A stretch of DNA of 22,564 nucleotides from CAYFVU01 sp964594775. Lineage in GTDB: Bacteria; Spirochaetota; Spirochaetia; DSM-16054; Sediminispirochaetaceae. Under the pieces are notes generated by a model, which saw only the letters and a program-made list of their open reading frames with translations, ran no database searches and was not told where the DNA came from. The position numbers and the translations under genes were made by a program. Positions 15,440 to 22,564 of the stretch are shown here, piece by piece. The first letter of the stretch is position 1. Each line of letters opens with the position of its first letter. Location: positions 1 to 22,564 of the forward strand of contig CAZQNO010000047.1 in NCBI GenBank assembly GCA_964594775.1, given 5' to 3'.

Positions 15440-15454
15440 GTTTCACGTGAAACA
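15439..15454. promoter_or_regulatory. parS: parS centromere site TGTTTCACGTGAAACA
   Basis: This is a perfect 16-base palindrome identical to the widely conserved bacterial parS consensus bound by ParB. Its first base is the last T of the gyrA terminator. parB lies about 2.3 kb away and the origin about 4.5 kb away, as expected for an origin-proximal centromere. Confidence 0.93.
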
Positions 15455-15465
15455 GGGGGAAGCGC

Positions 15466-16512
15466 CTATTTCGCGAGAACCTGGGCGGCGGCGAGTTTCA
15501 CGATGCGTTTTTTCTCTGTTTTGGGGAGAAAGGAAGCTTCGATGGTGTTTTGAATGAGCCGAAGCGCTTGGTCGAGATCGAAAATTCCGTGCTCGATGAG
15601 GTTTGCGTATTCGTCGATAAGTTCGGCGCCGAAAATCGTTGGATCGTCGGTGTTGACGGTGACGAAGATGCCCCTGTCGAAGAAGAGCTTTATGGGATGG
15701 TCCTCGTAGGAGGAGACGTACTTCTTGGTAAAAATATTGCTCATAGGGCAGATTTCGAGGGGGATCTGTTTTTTCGCGAGATAGGCCATGAGCTTTTCGT
15801 CGTGCTGGGCGCTTATGCCGTGACCGATACGTTCTGCCTGCAAATCCTCCAGTGCGTGCCAAATAGATTCGGCACCGACATCTTCACCGGCGTGGGCTAC
15901 CACGTGGAGTCCCGCTTCCTTGGCCTTCTGAAAGACTTCCTTGTAATCCTCCGCGGGGCCCTGACTTTCGGCGCCGCCGAGACCTATGCCGATTATCGAT
16001 TTCTTCGGATGCTCGAGGGTGAGGTCCAGATTCTGCATGGCGTTTTTCGGGCCGAAGCTTCTCGACACATCCATAAGGAACTTGATCTCCCGGCCGCTCA
16101 GCTTCTTTATCTGCTCGGCGCCTTGATCGAGGAGCTTGACGATGTGGGAAAAGGAGAAGCCGTTACGGACGAACTTCGAAGGAGCGAAAAATATCTCCGC
16201 GTAGACGATGTTGTTTCTTTCGAGATAGTCTTGCGCGTCCTGAATGAGGTAGAGAATATCCTCTTCGGCGCGAAAGCAGTTCTGAATAACGTTGATGAAG
16301 AGGTCGATGAAATCGTTGAGACCTTTGACCTTGAAGCGACGGACCAGGTCTTCCCTTGACGTAATACCGTTGAGCTTGATGGCGTGCTTTTTCTTCAGCT
16401 GCCAAATGGTCTCTACCGTTGCGAGACCTTCTAGATGAAGGTGTATTTCCGCCTTTGGGATGGAGTAGAGAATTTCGTGAAGCGTTTTTTTATCGGTGCG
16501 TTCTTGTTTCAT
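15466..16512 (-). CDS. add: Adenosine deaminase family protein
   Basis: The protein belongs to the metal-dependent amidohydrolase family that converts adenosine to inosine in purine salvage. Zinc ligands and catalytic residues are visible: HLH in AEIHLHLEG (H24, H26), HAGE (207-210), IGHGI (229-233, H231) and NTDDP (287-291). The 348-residue length is normal. The ATG at 16512 has GGAG about 5 bases upstream. It is a single gene on the minus strand, opposite to its neighbours, and ends 12 bases from parS. No clear promoter is seen in the AT-rich 182-bp gap upstream. Related deaminases acting on adenine, N6-methyl-AMP or aminodeoxyfutalosine share these motifs, so the substrate is probable rather than certain. 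Confidence 0.87.
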   Translation of the reverse strand: MKQERTDKKTLHEILYSIPKAEIHLHLEGLATVETIWQLKKKHAIKLNGITSREDLVRRFKVKGLNDFIDLFINVIQNCFRAEEDILYLIQDAQDYLERNNIVYAEIFFAPSKFVRNGFSFSHIVKLLDQGAEQIKKLSGREIKFLMDVSRSFGPKNAMQNLDLTLEHPKKSIIGIGLGGAESQGPAEDYKEVFQKAKEAGLHVVAHAGEDVGAESIWHALEDLQAERIGHGISAQHDEKLMAYLAKKQIPLEICPMSNIFTKKYVSSYEDHPIKLFFDRGIFVTVNTDDPTIFGAELIDEYANLIEHGIFDLDQALRLIQNTIEASFLPKTEKKRIVKLAAAQVLAK

Positions 16513-16566
16513 ACGGCTCCATGCACGTCCTAATTAGAATTACGGCGAAAAAAGGATAAAATTTAG

Positions 16567-16596
16567 AAAAAATTATATATCATTCTGATATATAAT
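16567..16596 (-). terminator. AT-rich hairpin with U-run between nifU and add
   Basis: ATTATATATCA and TGATATATAAT (16572-16582, 16586-16596) are perfect 11-base inverted arms around TTC. Reading leftward, the hairpin is followed by five or six Ts, so it could end nifU transcription. The stem has few GC pairs and would be weak. The rest of the 16513-16694 gap is AT-rich with nothing else clear. Confidence 0.4.
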
Positions 16597-16694
16597 CTTT
16601 TCCGCCGTCCTTCCTACATACAGTCTATCGTATATTACCGTATTTTCAATCTTTTTTTAGAAAATGATATGAAAGAATCTCGTAGTATTTCCGT

Positions 16695-16916
16695 TTAGAC
16701 GGCTTCGACGGAGGAAACGCCGGGGACCGTCTCCTTGAGGTATTTTTCTACTCCCTGTTTGAGGGTCAGCTGGGCCATCGGGCAGCCGTTGCATGCTCCC
16801 TGGAGCTGTACCTTGACCAGTCCTTCGGGACTTACGCTGATGAATTGGATGTCGCCGCCGTCTGCCTGCAGAGAGGGGCGCACATCCTGGATTGCCTTCT
16901 TTACCTGTTCTTCCAT
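16695..16916 (-). CDS. NifU C-terminal domain (Nfu-type) Fe-S scaffold protein
   Basis: This 73-residue protein consists only of the NifU C-terminal domain. The start VKKAIQDVRPSLQADGGDIQF is typical, and the cluster-binding CxxC is in GACNGCPMAQLTL. Such Nfu proteins bind a 4Fe-4S cluster between two monomers and deliver it to client enzymes. GGAGG lies 8 bases before the ATG. It diverges from parA across 116 bases, where each gene has its own promoter-like sequence. Nothing points to a functional link with chromosome segregation. The small size is normal for stand-alone members. Confidence 0.92.
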   Translation of the reverse strand: MEEQVKKAIQDVRPSLQADGGDIQFISVSPEGLVKVQLQGACNGCPMAQLTLKQGVEKYLKETVPGVSSVEAV

Positions 16917-16933
16917 ACTATGCCTCCGTTTAC

Positions 16934-16962
16934 AAGCTACTGTAAGGGTGGAAAGAGGTCAA
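16934..16962 (-). promoter_or_regulatory. Possible nifU promoter
   Basis: TTGACC (16962-16957), 17 bases, then TAGCTT (16939-16934), reading leftward. The -35 is good (5 of 6) and the -10 is poor. Confidence 0.3.
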
Positions 16963-16992
16963 GTAATTAGTAAACTCTGCTCTGTTGTATGA

Positions 16993-17021
16993 ATGACAGG
17001 GGTCGTCTTTTCCTGTATAAT
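16993..17021 (+). promoter_or_regulatory. parA promoter very close to the start codon
   Basis: ATGACA (16993-16998), exactly 17 bases, then perfect TATAAT (17016-17021). Transcription would begin near 17028, only about five bases before the parA ATG, leaving no room for a Shine-Dalgarno sequence. Confidence 0.6.
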
Positions 17022-17032
17022 CGGAAATCGTA

Positions 17033-17791
17033 ATGGCAGCCGTAAACATCGTCTATGCGAATCAAAAGGGGGGGGTTGGGAAGACTACCTCCGCGGTAAA
17101 CATTGCCGCTTTTCTCGCGGAATCGGGGAAGAAGGTTCTCTTAATCGATTTCGATCCCCAGGGGAATCTTTCCAGCAGCGTAGGCGCCGAGAGGGAGCGG
17201 CCGGGCATCTACGAGCTCATAACCGAACGGGCGGGGGCCGAAGAGACGATACAGGAGACGCCGGTAAAAGGTCTTTCGGTGATTCCCTCGAATATCAACC
17301 TTACCGGGGCGAACGTGGAGCTTATAGACGCGGAGGGCCGCGAGTTCTTCCTCAAAAACGCCATCGGCAAACTGGATGGACGCTGGGACTACGTGATGAT
17401 AGATTCTCCTCCCTCTCTTGGCCTCTTAACCCTCAACGGGCTCGTGGCGGCGGACCAGGTCTTTATTCCCCTGCAGTGCGAATACTTCGCCATGGAGGGA
17501 ATGAGTCAGCTCCTGAAGACGATCAAGCGGGTGCAGCGCTCGCTCAACGAAGGGCTGAAGATAGGCGGGATCTTCTTCACCATGTATGATTCCAGGACAA
17601 ATCTCGCCCACGAGGTGGTGCAGGAGGTCACGGGCTACTTCAAGCACCTCGTCTTCAGAACGATCATTCCACGCAACGTCCGCCTATCGGAAGCCCCGAG
17701 CCACGGGGTGCCTATCGGGCTGTACGACGCTACGTGTATCGGTGCGAAGAGCTATAAGAAACTCGCCGAGGAGGTGGCTGCCCGTGTCTAA
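17033..17791 (+). CDS. parA: Chromosome partitioning ATPase ParA (Soj)
   Basis: This ATPase binds DNA non-specifically as an ATP dimer and is released by ParB-parS complexes, driving origin segregation. The deviant Walker A is KGGVGKTT (12-19), in the typical opening ANQKGGVGKTT. DFDPQGNLSS follows near residue 40, and MIDSPPSLGLLTLNGL is the Walker B region. At 252 residues it is the usual length for chromosomal ParA without an N-terminal DNA-binding extension. The ATG at 17033 is the only sensible start given the motif spacing, but there is no Shine-Dalgarno and the promoter predicts an almost leaderless message. It overlaps parB by 8 bases. Confidence 0.96.
   Translation: MAAVNIVYANQKGGVGKTTSAVNIAAFLAESGKKVLLIDFDPQGNLSSSVGAERERPGIYELITERAGAEETIQETPVKGLSVIPSNINLTGANVELIDAEGREFFLKNAIGKLDGRWDYVMIDSPPSLGLLTLNGLVAADQVFIPLQCEYFAMEGMSQLLKTIKRVQRSLNEGLKIGGIFFTMYDSRTNLAHEVVQEVTGYFKHLVFRTIIPRNVRLSEAPSHGVPIGLYDATCIGAKSYKKLAEEVAARV
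17768..17777 (+). promoter_or_regulatory. Strong Shine-Dalgarno of parB inside parA
   Basis: GAGGAGGTGG lies about 7-9 bases before a GTG at 17784. It settles the parB start as this GTG rather than any more upstream codon in the frame, which would lie deep inside parA. Confidence 0.75.
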
Positions 17792-18671
17792 GAAGGCCCT
17801 GGGAAAGGGGATCGACGCGTTGATCAATCAGGTGGAGGAGCCGCAGAGAGCAGCGGGAAATGAGGTGCAGTCCATTCCCCTTCGCTCCATCGAGGCAAAC
17901 CCATCCCAGCCCCGTACCCGTTTCGACGAAGGGAGCCTGGCCGAACTCGCCGCCTCGATACAGCAGCAGGGTATTATCCAGCCGCTGGTGGTGGAAAAGG
18001 GAGTGCAGGGCTACCTCATTATTGCCGGTGAACGCCGCTTCCGGGCCGCCGCAATGGCGGGACTCTCCGAGGTGCCGGTCATCGTGCGGAGCTTTTCTGA
18101 AGAGGAGAAGCTGGAGATCGCCCTGATCGAGAATATTCAGCGTGAAGACCTCAATCCGATAGAAGAGGCGAAGGCCTATGCCCGCCTGATGGAAAAGTAC
18201 GGGTTGAGCCAGGAAAAGCTGGCCAAGAAGATCGGCAAAAAGCGCTCCACCGTGGCGAATGCCATGCGGCTGCTCAATCTTTCCGAAGACATGCAGGAAG
18301 CGGTAATGGAAGGCACAATGAGCGCCGGGCATGCCAGGGCCATCCTTTCGGTTTTGAATCCCGCCGAACAGAGAATACTCTTCTCCCGGATCCTCTCCGC
18401 CGGATTGTCGGTGCGCGAGGCCGAGCGTCAGGCGTCGGGTTTCAACAAGGGCATGCGTTCCTCGGAAAAGGCAAAGGCCCCGTCAAGCGGAGCTGAGCCG
18501 AAGCGGCCGACGGAGCTCCGGCAGATAGAGGAGAAGTTTCTCGGCGTCCTGGGCACAAAGGTGACCCTGCGGGGAGACCTGGAACGGGGAAAGATCGAGA
18601 TTGCCTATTATTCGAAAGACGACCTTGAGCGGATCTACGATATCATTGCCGACGGCGAAGCGGAAGAGTAG
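17784..18671 (+). CDS. parB: Chromosome partitioning protein ParB (Spo0J)
   Basis: ParB is a CTP-dependent DNA clamp that loads at parS and spreads, stimulating ParA and recruiting SMC. With the GTG start it has 295 residues. The N-terminal KKALGKGIDALI is the ParA-activating peptide. IPLRSIEANPSQPR opens the CTPase domain, and GERRFRAA and ENIQREDLNPIEEA are its nucleotide-binding motifs. LSQEKLAKKIGKKRSTVANAMRLLNL is the helix-turn-helix that reads parS. The last 60 residues form the dimerisation domain after a flexible linker. The start overlaps the parA stop by 8 bases. A perfect parS lies 2.3 kb upstream. The gene ends 17 bases from the converging DUF4954 gene, with no clear terminator between. 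Confidence 0.96.
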   Translation: MSKKALGKGIDALINQVEEPQRAAGNEVQSIPLRSIEANPSQPRTRFDEGSLAELAASIQQQGIIQPLVVEKGVQGYLIIAGERRFRAAAMAGLSEVPVIVRSFSEEEKLEIALIENIQREDLNPIEEAKAYARLMEKYGLSQEKLAKKIGKKRSTVANAMRLLNLSEDMQEAVMEGTMSAGHARAILSVLNPAEQRILFSRILSAGLSVREAERQASGFNKGMRSSEKAKAPSSGAEPKRPTELRQIEEKFLGVLGTKVTLRGDLERGKIEIAYYSKDDLERIYDIIADGEAEE

Positions 18672-18688
18672 TGATTTGTTATATTTTC

Positions 18689-20827
18689 TCAATCCATCAG
18701 TGAAGTAAAACACTCCGACCAGGCTGCAGTCTCTTGGCTAAGCTCCGTGATAAGCGGGTCTTGAGAAAAGGGGCCGAGGACCGCATCCCGCTCCCTCTCG
18801 TCGGTAAAAGTGACCGTACGCAGGGGATCTGTGTAGTCTTTCTTCCTGCTTTCGATCACGCCGCTGAGCAGGGCCTTCTGTTCGCTAATTGCTTGACGCA
18901 GGTTCTCGTTCCAGGAATTTCCGCCCTGCCCCAGTGCGCCGATGCGGATGAGGAGGGCGATGGCATGCTCTGTTATTTCATTGTGATATTTTTCTGCACA
19001 GGCCGCATAACGGTCGTGCATTTCTTCCCAGGAAGAGATTCTCCCGTCCTCTATTTTCGCGATGAGCTCCTCGATGTCTTCTTCGAGAAAGAGGCTTCCT
19101 CCGAGATTACGCCAAGGGCGGAGTTCGGCGGCCTTTACCGTGAAGGAATCCGCGGCGCCGAAGCGGTCCCGAAGGAAGGGAACGTTCTTTTCCTGCGCCT
19201 CCCGGCAGAGCAGTTTCATTGAGTAGAGGTGGAGGGCTTCCCGGTATGCCTTGCAGGCCCGGGGCACCTTGAGGATACGGCTGGGAATCCTGGAGCGTTC
19301 GTAACCGCTTTGTTCGACTTCTCCATCGGCACAGAGTTCGGGATGGTCGAGACAGAGGGTCCTGCCAATGCGGGTGAGGGACTCTGGGGCCATTTCGGCT
19401 GCTTTGACGCGGGCGATTTCCCCGGCGCCGCCTGTGTCGGCGGGGAGCTTTTCGAGGCCATGCTTCTCAATCCAGGCCTCGGCGAAAGAGGCGGCCAGCC
19501 GGTCCATGGCTTCGAGGACCTCGTTTGCCGTGTCGGGGGCCAGGGGCTCGTAGAGGAGGGGCAGCCTCCCCGCGTCGGCCGGCCGTTTGTCGCGGTTTTT
19601 GAATTTTTTCCCGTTTCTCTCCAGGCCGTAACGGTTGTAGAGAAACCAGAATGCCGGAAGCAGCACGAGGCCGCCCGTTTGCTCAGATCTCGAGAGAAGG
19701 GAAAAGGGCAAGGAGATGTCCATCTCGTGGGGATAATCCTCCTTCGAGAGGAGGGTGAAGGAGGCGAAGCGGCAGGGATGCTTAATGCTCACGGTGAGGG
19801 CGGGCCAGAAACCGCGGCGGCAGAGGATCTCGCCGTCGGCCCGCCGGGAAGAGTGATTTGAACCAATGGTGGTACCGGCGGCGAAGTTGGACTGACCTTC
19901 GACCAGAGCGGAGATGAGAAAGGAGTTGTTGTGATGCTGTTCGTGAAAGGGCAGCAGAAGGGCGTGAGAGACCTCACAGCGGGCGATGGTGGAGTTTTCT
20001 CCCAGGTAGACGTGAGATAGGCGCACGCCGAGCTCGATCGTTGTATGGTCGGCCAGGATGAAGTGGTCGGCCTTGCTTCCCGTCGAAACTCGGCAGCCGA
20101 AGCCGACGATGCCGTGAGAGAGCTCCACTCCCCTTCCAATTTCCGTCGGTCTCTCGGGACTGCTGGAAATGTGGAGGTCCGAGAGACCGAGGCTTCCCAC
20201 GATCCGGGCGGCCTCCCCTATCCGGAGATTGTTGCCGTGAACGAGTCCGTGAATAAGGCACCCCCGGCCGATGCGGCCCCATGGTCCATTGGCGGCCGCC
20301 GCCGGCGTCGCAGCGGAAGCTCGGCGGCTGAACTCCTCGAGCCGGGCCATGAGCTTCGCCCTCCCGCGTTCTTTCACCCAGAGGTGGGCGTCGGCGGTCC
20401 AAATTCCGTTGAAGGGAATGATGGCCCGGCCGCCGTTTTCGTTTACCAGTTCTATCGGCTCCGGAGAGGTGTTCTCGGCGGAGCTGAAGGTGAGGGCCCC
20501 GATGTCCTTGAGGAGGGATTCCTTCCCCACGCAGTAGCCGGCGAGGTAGGATACGCGGTAGAGTCCGACATTGTCCTCTAGGGTCGAATCGGCCACCGTT
20601 GCAGCGTAGAGGCCCGCGGGAAGGCGCATTCCCTCCTTCTCGATAATCGAGTCGTCGAGGCGGCCGATTCGCACTGAGCCGAAGAAGCGGCAGTTTTCCA
20701 CCTTGGCCGGATCGAAGCCCTCTTTTACGGTGATGCGGCCCCAATCCGAGGCTCGGGAGCCACGGGCCTCTAGAAGCGCTATCTCTTCTTTCTTGAGGGG
20801 GCGGTAATTGTCCGGCATCGATTTCAT
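18689..20827 (-). CDS. DUF4954 family protein with left-handed beta-helix repeats
   Basis: This large soluble protein has no signal peptide or membrane helix. After NYRPLKKEEIALLEARG and DWGRITV, residues about 40-380 show imperfect hexapeptide-like repeats (for example SVRIGRLDDS, GDNV-like turns, GVELSHGIVGFGCRVSTGS, GVRLSHVYLGENSTI) typical of a left-handed beta helix. Such folds are used by sugar-nucleotide and acyl transferases. A conserved block, NSFLISALVEGQSNFAAGTTIGSNH, follows, and then about 270 mostly helical residues. I recognise this as the DUF4954 family of Bacteroidetes and spirochaetes. Its function is unknown to me. I prefer the ATG at 20827 (712 residues). A GTG at 20908 would add 27 residues unlike the family. 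No Shine-Dalgarno is seen for either ATG (20827 or 20818). It diverges from radA and converges on parB. Confidence 0.8.
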   Translation of the reverse strand: MKSMPDNYRPLKKEEIALLEARGSRASDWGRITVKEGFDPAKVENCRFFGSVRIGRLDDSIIEKEGMRLPAGLYAATVADSTLEDNVGLYRVSYLAGYCVGKESLLKDIGALTFSSAENTSPEPIELVNENGGRAIIPFNGIWTADAHLWVKERGRAKLMARLEEFSRRASAATPAAAANGPWGRIGRGCLIHGLVHGNNLRIGEAARIVGSLGLSDLHISSSPERPTEIGRGVELSHGIVGFGCRVSTGSKADHFILADHTTIELGVRLSHVYLGENSTIARCEVSHALLLPFHEQHHNNSFLISALVEGQSNFAAGTTIGSNHSSRRADGEILCRRGFWPALTVSIKHPCRFASFTLLSKEDYPHEMDISLPFSLLSRSEQTGGLVLLPAFWFLYNRYGLERNGKKFKNRDKRPADAGRLPLLYEPLAPDTANEVLEAMDRLAASFAEAWIEKHGLEKLPADTGGAGEIARVKAAEMAPESLTRIGRTLCLDHPELCADGEVEQSGYERSRIPSRILKVPRACKAYREALHLYSMKLLCREAQEKNVPFLRDRFGAADSFTVKAAELRPWRNLGGSLFLEEDIEELIAKIEDGRISSWEEMHDRYAACAEKYHNEITEHAIALLIRIGALGQGGNSWNENLRQAISEQKALLSGVIESRKKDYTDPLRTVTFTDERERDAVLGPFSQDPLITELSQETAAWSECFTSLMD

Positions 20828-20833
20828 GAAATC

Positions 20834-20862
20834 ATAATGCCACAGCGACGGGGCGATGACAA
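20834..20862 (-). promoter_or_regulatory. Possible promoter of the DUF4954 gene
   Basis: Reading leftward, TTGTCA (20862-20857), 17 bases, then CATTAT (20839-20834). The predicted start coincides with the ATG at 20827, so the message would be leaderless. The -10 match is 4 of 6. Confidence 0.35.
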
Positions 20863-20872
20863 GAATCAAGCG

Positions 20873-20902
20873 TTGGTCCGGGGGCCTAGTATGGGGTATA
20901 CT
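20873..20902 (+). promoter_or_regulatory. Possible radA promoter
   Basis: TTGGTC (20873-20878), 18 bases, then TATACT (20897-20902). The -10 is good and the -35 weak. The predicted leader is about 23 bases. Confidence 0.4.
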
Positions 20903-20931
20903 GGGCACTTCAAGGGGGACTGAGCGAATTT

Positions 20932-22479
20932 ATGGCAAAGAAACGAAGCATCTTCGAGTGCAGCGAGTGCGGACATGAAGAGCAGAAATGGCTCGGAAAG
21001 TGTCCTTCCTGCGGCCGGTGGAATACCTTCATCGAGATCACGCGGCATGAAGGGGGCTCTGCCGGCGGCTCTGGTGCCGCGGCCGGCGGAGAAAACAGCG
21101 GCGCTGCAGGTGCAGGCGGCGGCAAAAAAGGTTTAGGCGCGGGAGGAAGACAGAGCCGCGCCGCTTCCAAGCCGACTCCCCTGTCCCGCTTGGAGAGCAC
21201 TGCTGCGGGGCGTTTTCCTACAGGTAGTGCGGAGATGGACCGCGTACTCGGCGGCGGCATCACCGTCGGTTCAACGGTTTTGATCGGCGGTGAGCCGGGG
21301 ATCGGTAAATCTACCCTCATGCTGCAGCTCGCCGCATCGATTCGGTCCGGCGGAGCGGTGGCGTATGTGTCCGGCGAGGAGTCGGCTGGACAGATACGGA
21401 TGAGGGCCGAGCGGCTCGGGCTTCTCGGGGCCGGCGGCGGCAGCGCCAACGGCTCGACCGGCAGAGGCAGCGCAGGAGGCGGCCGAACGGATCCCGCCGA
21501 AACCCAGCTGATCTGCGAGACCGACCTGGATCGAATAGTCGGCCACTTGCGGAAGATGCAGGCAAGGGTCGCCGTGGTCGACTCCATCCAAACCCTGCTC
21601 AGCAGAGAGGCGGGAAACGTACCCGGTACGGTCAACCAGCTCAAATACGGCTGTTATGAGCTTATCGACTGGGCCCGGGAGCACGAAGCTGCCCTCTTTC
21701 TCGTTGCTCACGTGACGAAGGAGGGATCGATAGCCGGGCCGAAGGTGATCGAGCACATGGTGGACACGGTACTCTACTTCGACCAGGCGAATTCGGGCTT
21801 GAGAATTCTTCGGGCGGTAAAGAATCGCTTCGGCTCGGTCGATGAGATAGGAATTTTCACGATGGAGCGAACCGGGCTCATTCAAGTGGCCGACCCGGCC
21901 TCTTTCTTTCTCGAACAGAGGGAATCGGTCCCGGCGGGCATCACCGCGGCCCCCGTCTATGAGGGCTCCCGGGTTCTTCTCGTGGAGATCCAGGCCCTCG
22001 TTATTCCTGCGAAGAGCGGATATTCACGGATCTATTCGGACAAGATAGATTCCAACCGAGTCTCCCGGATCGCAGCGGTCCTGGAGAAGCATCTCTCTCT
22101 CAGATTTTCCGACAGGGATATCTATGTGAATGTGGCCGGCGGGATAAGGCTCGACGAGGTGGGGATCGAACTGCCTCTGGCGGTGGCCCTCTATTCGGCC
22201 CGTACGGAGCTGGCCGTGCCGAAGGAGACCGCCGTGGCAGGAGAGATCAGCCTGGCCGGAGAGATCCGGCCAAGCGCGCACATGGCCCGGCGCGCCCGTA
22301 CCGCCGTTGAGATGGGCTTCGGCCGCTTTCTCGGGGCTCCTGCGGCGGGAGAGGCGGGGCTGAGCGGAACAAAAGGTGAGAAAGGTAGCAAAGACCGGAC
22401 GGCGGCGGACCCGACGGAGGCCTACACCGTGGTAACGAGCCTTGCCGAGAGCATAGAGAAGGTCTTCGGGAAGAGATAG
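20932..22479 (+). CDS. radA: DNA repair protein RadA (Sms)
   Basis: RadA is a hexameric RecA-like helicase that extends branch migration during recombination. The zinc finger has C10, C13, C24 and C27 (CSECG...CPSCG). Walker A is GGEPGIGKST (119-128), VAVVDSIQTL is Walker B, and the family motif KNRFG is at 297-301. The C-terminal part is the Lon-protease-like domain (GIRLDEVGIELPLAVAL) without its serine protease activity. At 515 residues it is about 60 longer than usual. Gly/Ala/Ser-rich insertions sit at about 41-80 and 166-188, with a further Gly/Lys patch near the C-terminus. AAGGGGGA lies 12 bases before the ATG, which is long spacing. A clear terminator follows. Confidence 0.95.
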   Translation: MAKKRSIFECSECGHEEQKWLGKCPSCGRWNTFIEITRHEGGSAGGSGAAAGGENSGAAGAGGGKKGLGAGGRQSRAASKPTPLSRLESTAAGRFPTGSAEMDRVLGGGITVGSTVLIGGEPGIGKSTLMLQLAASIRSGGAVAYVSGEESAGQIRMRAERLGLLGAGGGSANGSTGRGSAGGGRTDPAETQLICETDLDRIVGHLRKMQARVAVVDSIQTLLSREAGNVPGTVNQLKYGCYELIDWAREHEAALFLVAHVTKEGSIAGPKVIEHMVDTVLYFDQANSGLRILRAVKNRFGSVDEIGIFTMERTGLIQVADPASFFLEQRESVPAGITAAPVYEGSRVLLVEIQALVIPAKSGYSRIYSDKIDSNRVSRIAAVLEKHLSLRFSDRDIYVNVAGGIRLDEVGIELPLAVALYSARTELAVPKETAVAGEISLAGEIRPSAHMARRARTAVEMGFGRFLGAPAAGEAGLSGTKGEKGSKDRTAADPTEAYTVVTSLAESIEKVFGKR

Positions 22480-22483
22480 AAAA

Positions 22484-22516
22484 GCCGGCCGTGTTTCTCC
22501 GGCCCCAATTTTTTTT
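22484..22516 (+). terminator. Rho-independent terminator of radA
   Basis: GCCGG (22484-22488) pairs with CCGGC (22499-22503), with an alternative GGCCG/CGGCC register, and eight Ts follow (22509-22516). It begins 5 bases after the radA stop. The remaining bases to the window end show nothing. Confidence 0.75.
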
Positions 22517-22564
22517 ACTGGTCCCAATCCTGCAGATATTACAAGCAAACAGCCCTCCACCCCT

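Noticed and set aside
20828..20908. N-terminal extension of the DUF4954 protein from a GTG at 20908
   Set aside because: The extra 27 residues do not resemble the family start, and the segment overlaps both divergent promoters.
21705..21720. CACGTG core in radA resembling parS
   Set aside because: Only about 10 of 16 bases match, and the flanks lack the TTT/AAA arms.
1..22564. CRISPR arrays, IS elements, prophage or defence genes
   Set aside because: No regularly spaced repeats, transposase, integrase or terminal inverted repeats were found. The content is ordinary core genes around an origin.

Overview
This window is a bacterial chromosomal replication-origin region, moderately GC-rich and dense in housekeeping genes. 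The organism is most likely a spirochaete (Spirochaetota, Spirochaeta/Treponema-like). This is an inference from three things: the 51-residue L34 protein with a KKLSVADEKKPY tail, a large DUF4954 beta-helix protein, and the gene set around dnaA. No species can be named from the sequence alone.

Layout, left to right. Positions 54-234 hold a collapsed relic of a PfkB/adenosine-kinase-like gene. metK follows (minus), diverging from a WecA/TagO-type sugar-phosphate transferase gene (plus). A minus-strand cluster rpmH-rnpA-yidC-jag (ribosomal protein L34, RNase P protein, membrane insertase, RNA-binding Jag) runs left from a strong promoter buried in the end of the next gene. Upstream of it, also on the minus strand, is the replication cluster dnaA-dnaN-recF-dciA-like. 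Gyrase genes gyrB-gyrA run right from the 490-bp dnaA-gyrB intergenic region. After gyrA come a strong terminator and a perfect parS site. Then come add (minus), nifU-type Fe-S scaffold (minus), parA-parB (plus), a DUF4954 gene (minus) and radA (plus) with its terminator.

Genes left of the dnaA-gyrB gap are almost all on the minus strand. The large genes to its right are mostly on the plus strand. Both halves are therefore mainly co-oriented with forks leaving the dnaA locus. The origin looks bipartite. The dnaA-gyrB gap has two perfect DnaA boxes, a 12-bp inverted repeat and AT-rich DNA. The dnaA-dnaN gap has two tandem near-consensus DnaA boxes, a short GC cluster, six DnaA-trio-like triplets and an AT-rich stretch, which is the layout of a basal unwinding system. 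DnaA, the sliding clamp, RecF, the putative DciA helicase loader, gyrase and the ParAB-parS segregation system thus lie together around their own DNA targets.

I see no IS element, prophage, CRISPR array, tRNA, rRNA or defence island. The most notable points are the inferred unwinding element, the parS abutting the gyrA terminator, the apparently leaderless parA, unusual residues at quinolone-contact positions of both gyrase subunits, the kinase relic, and the uncharacterised DUF4954 protein.
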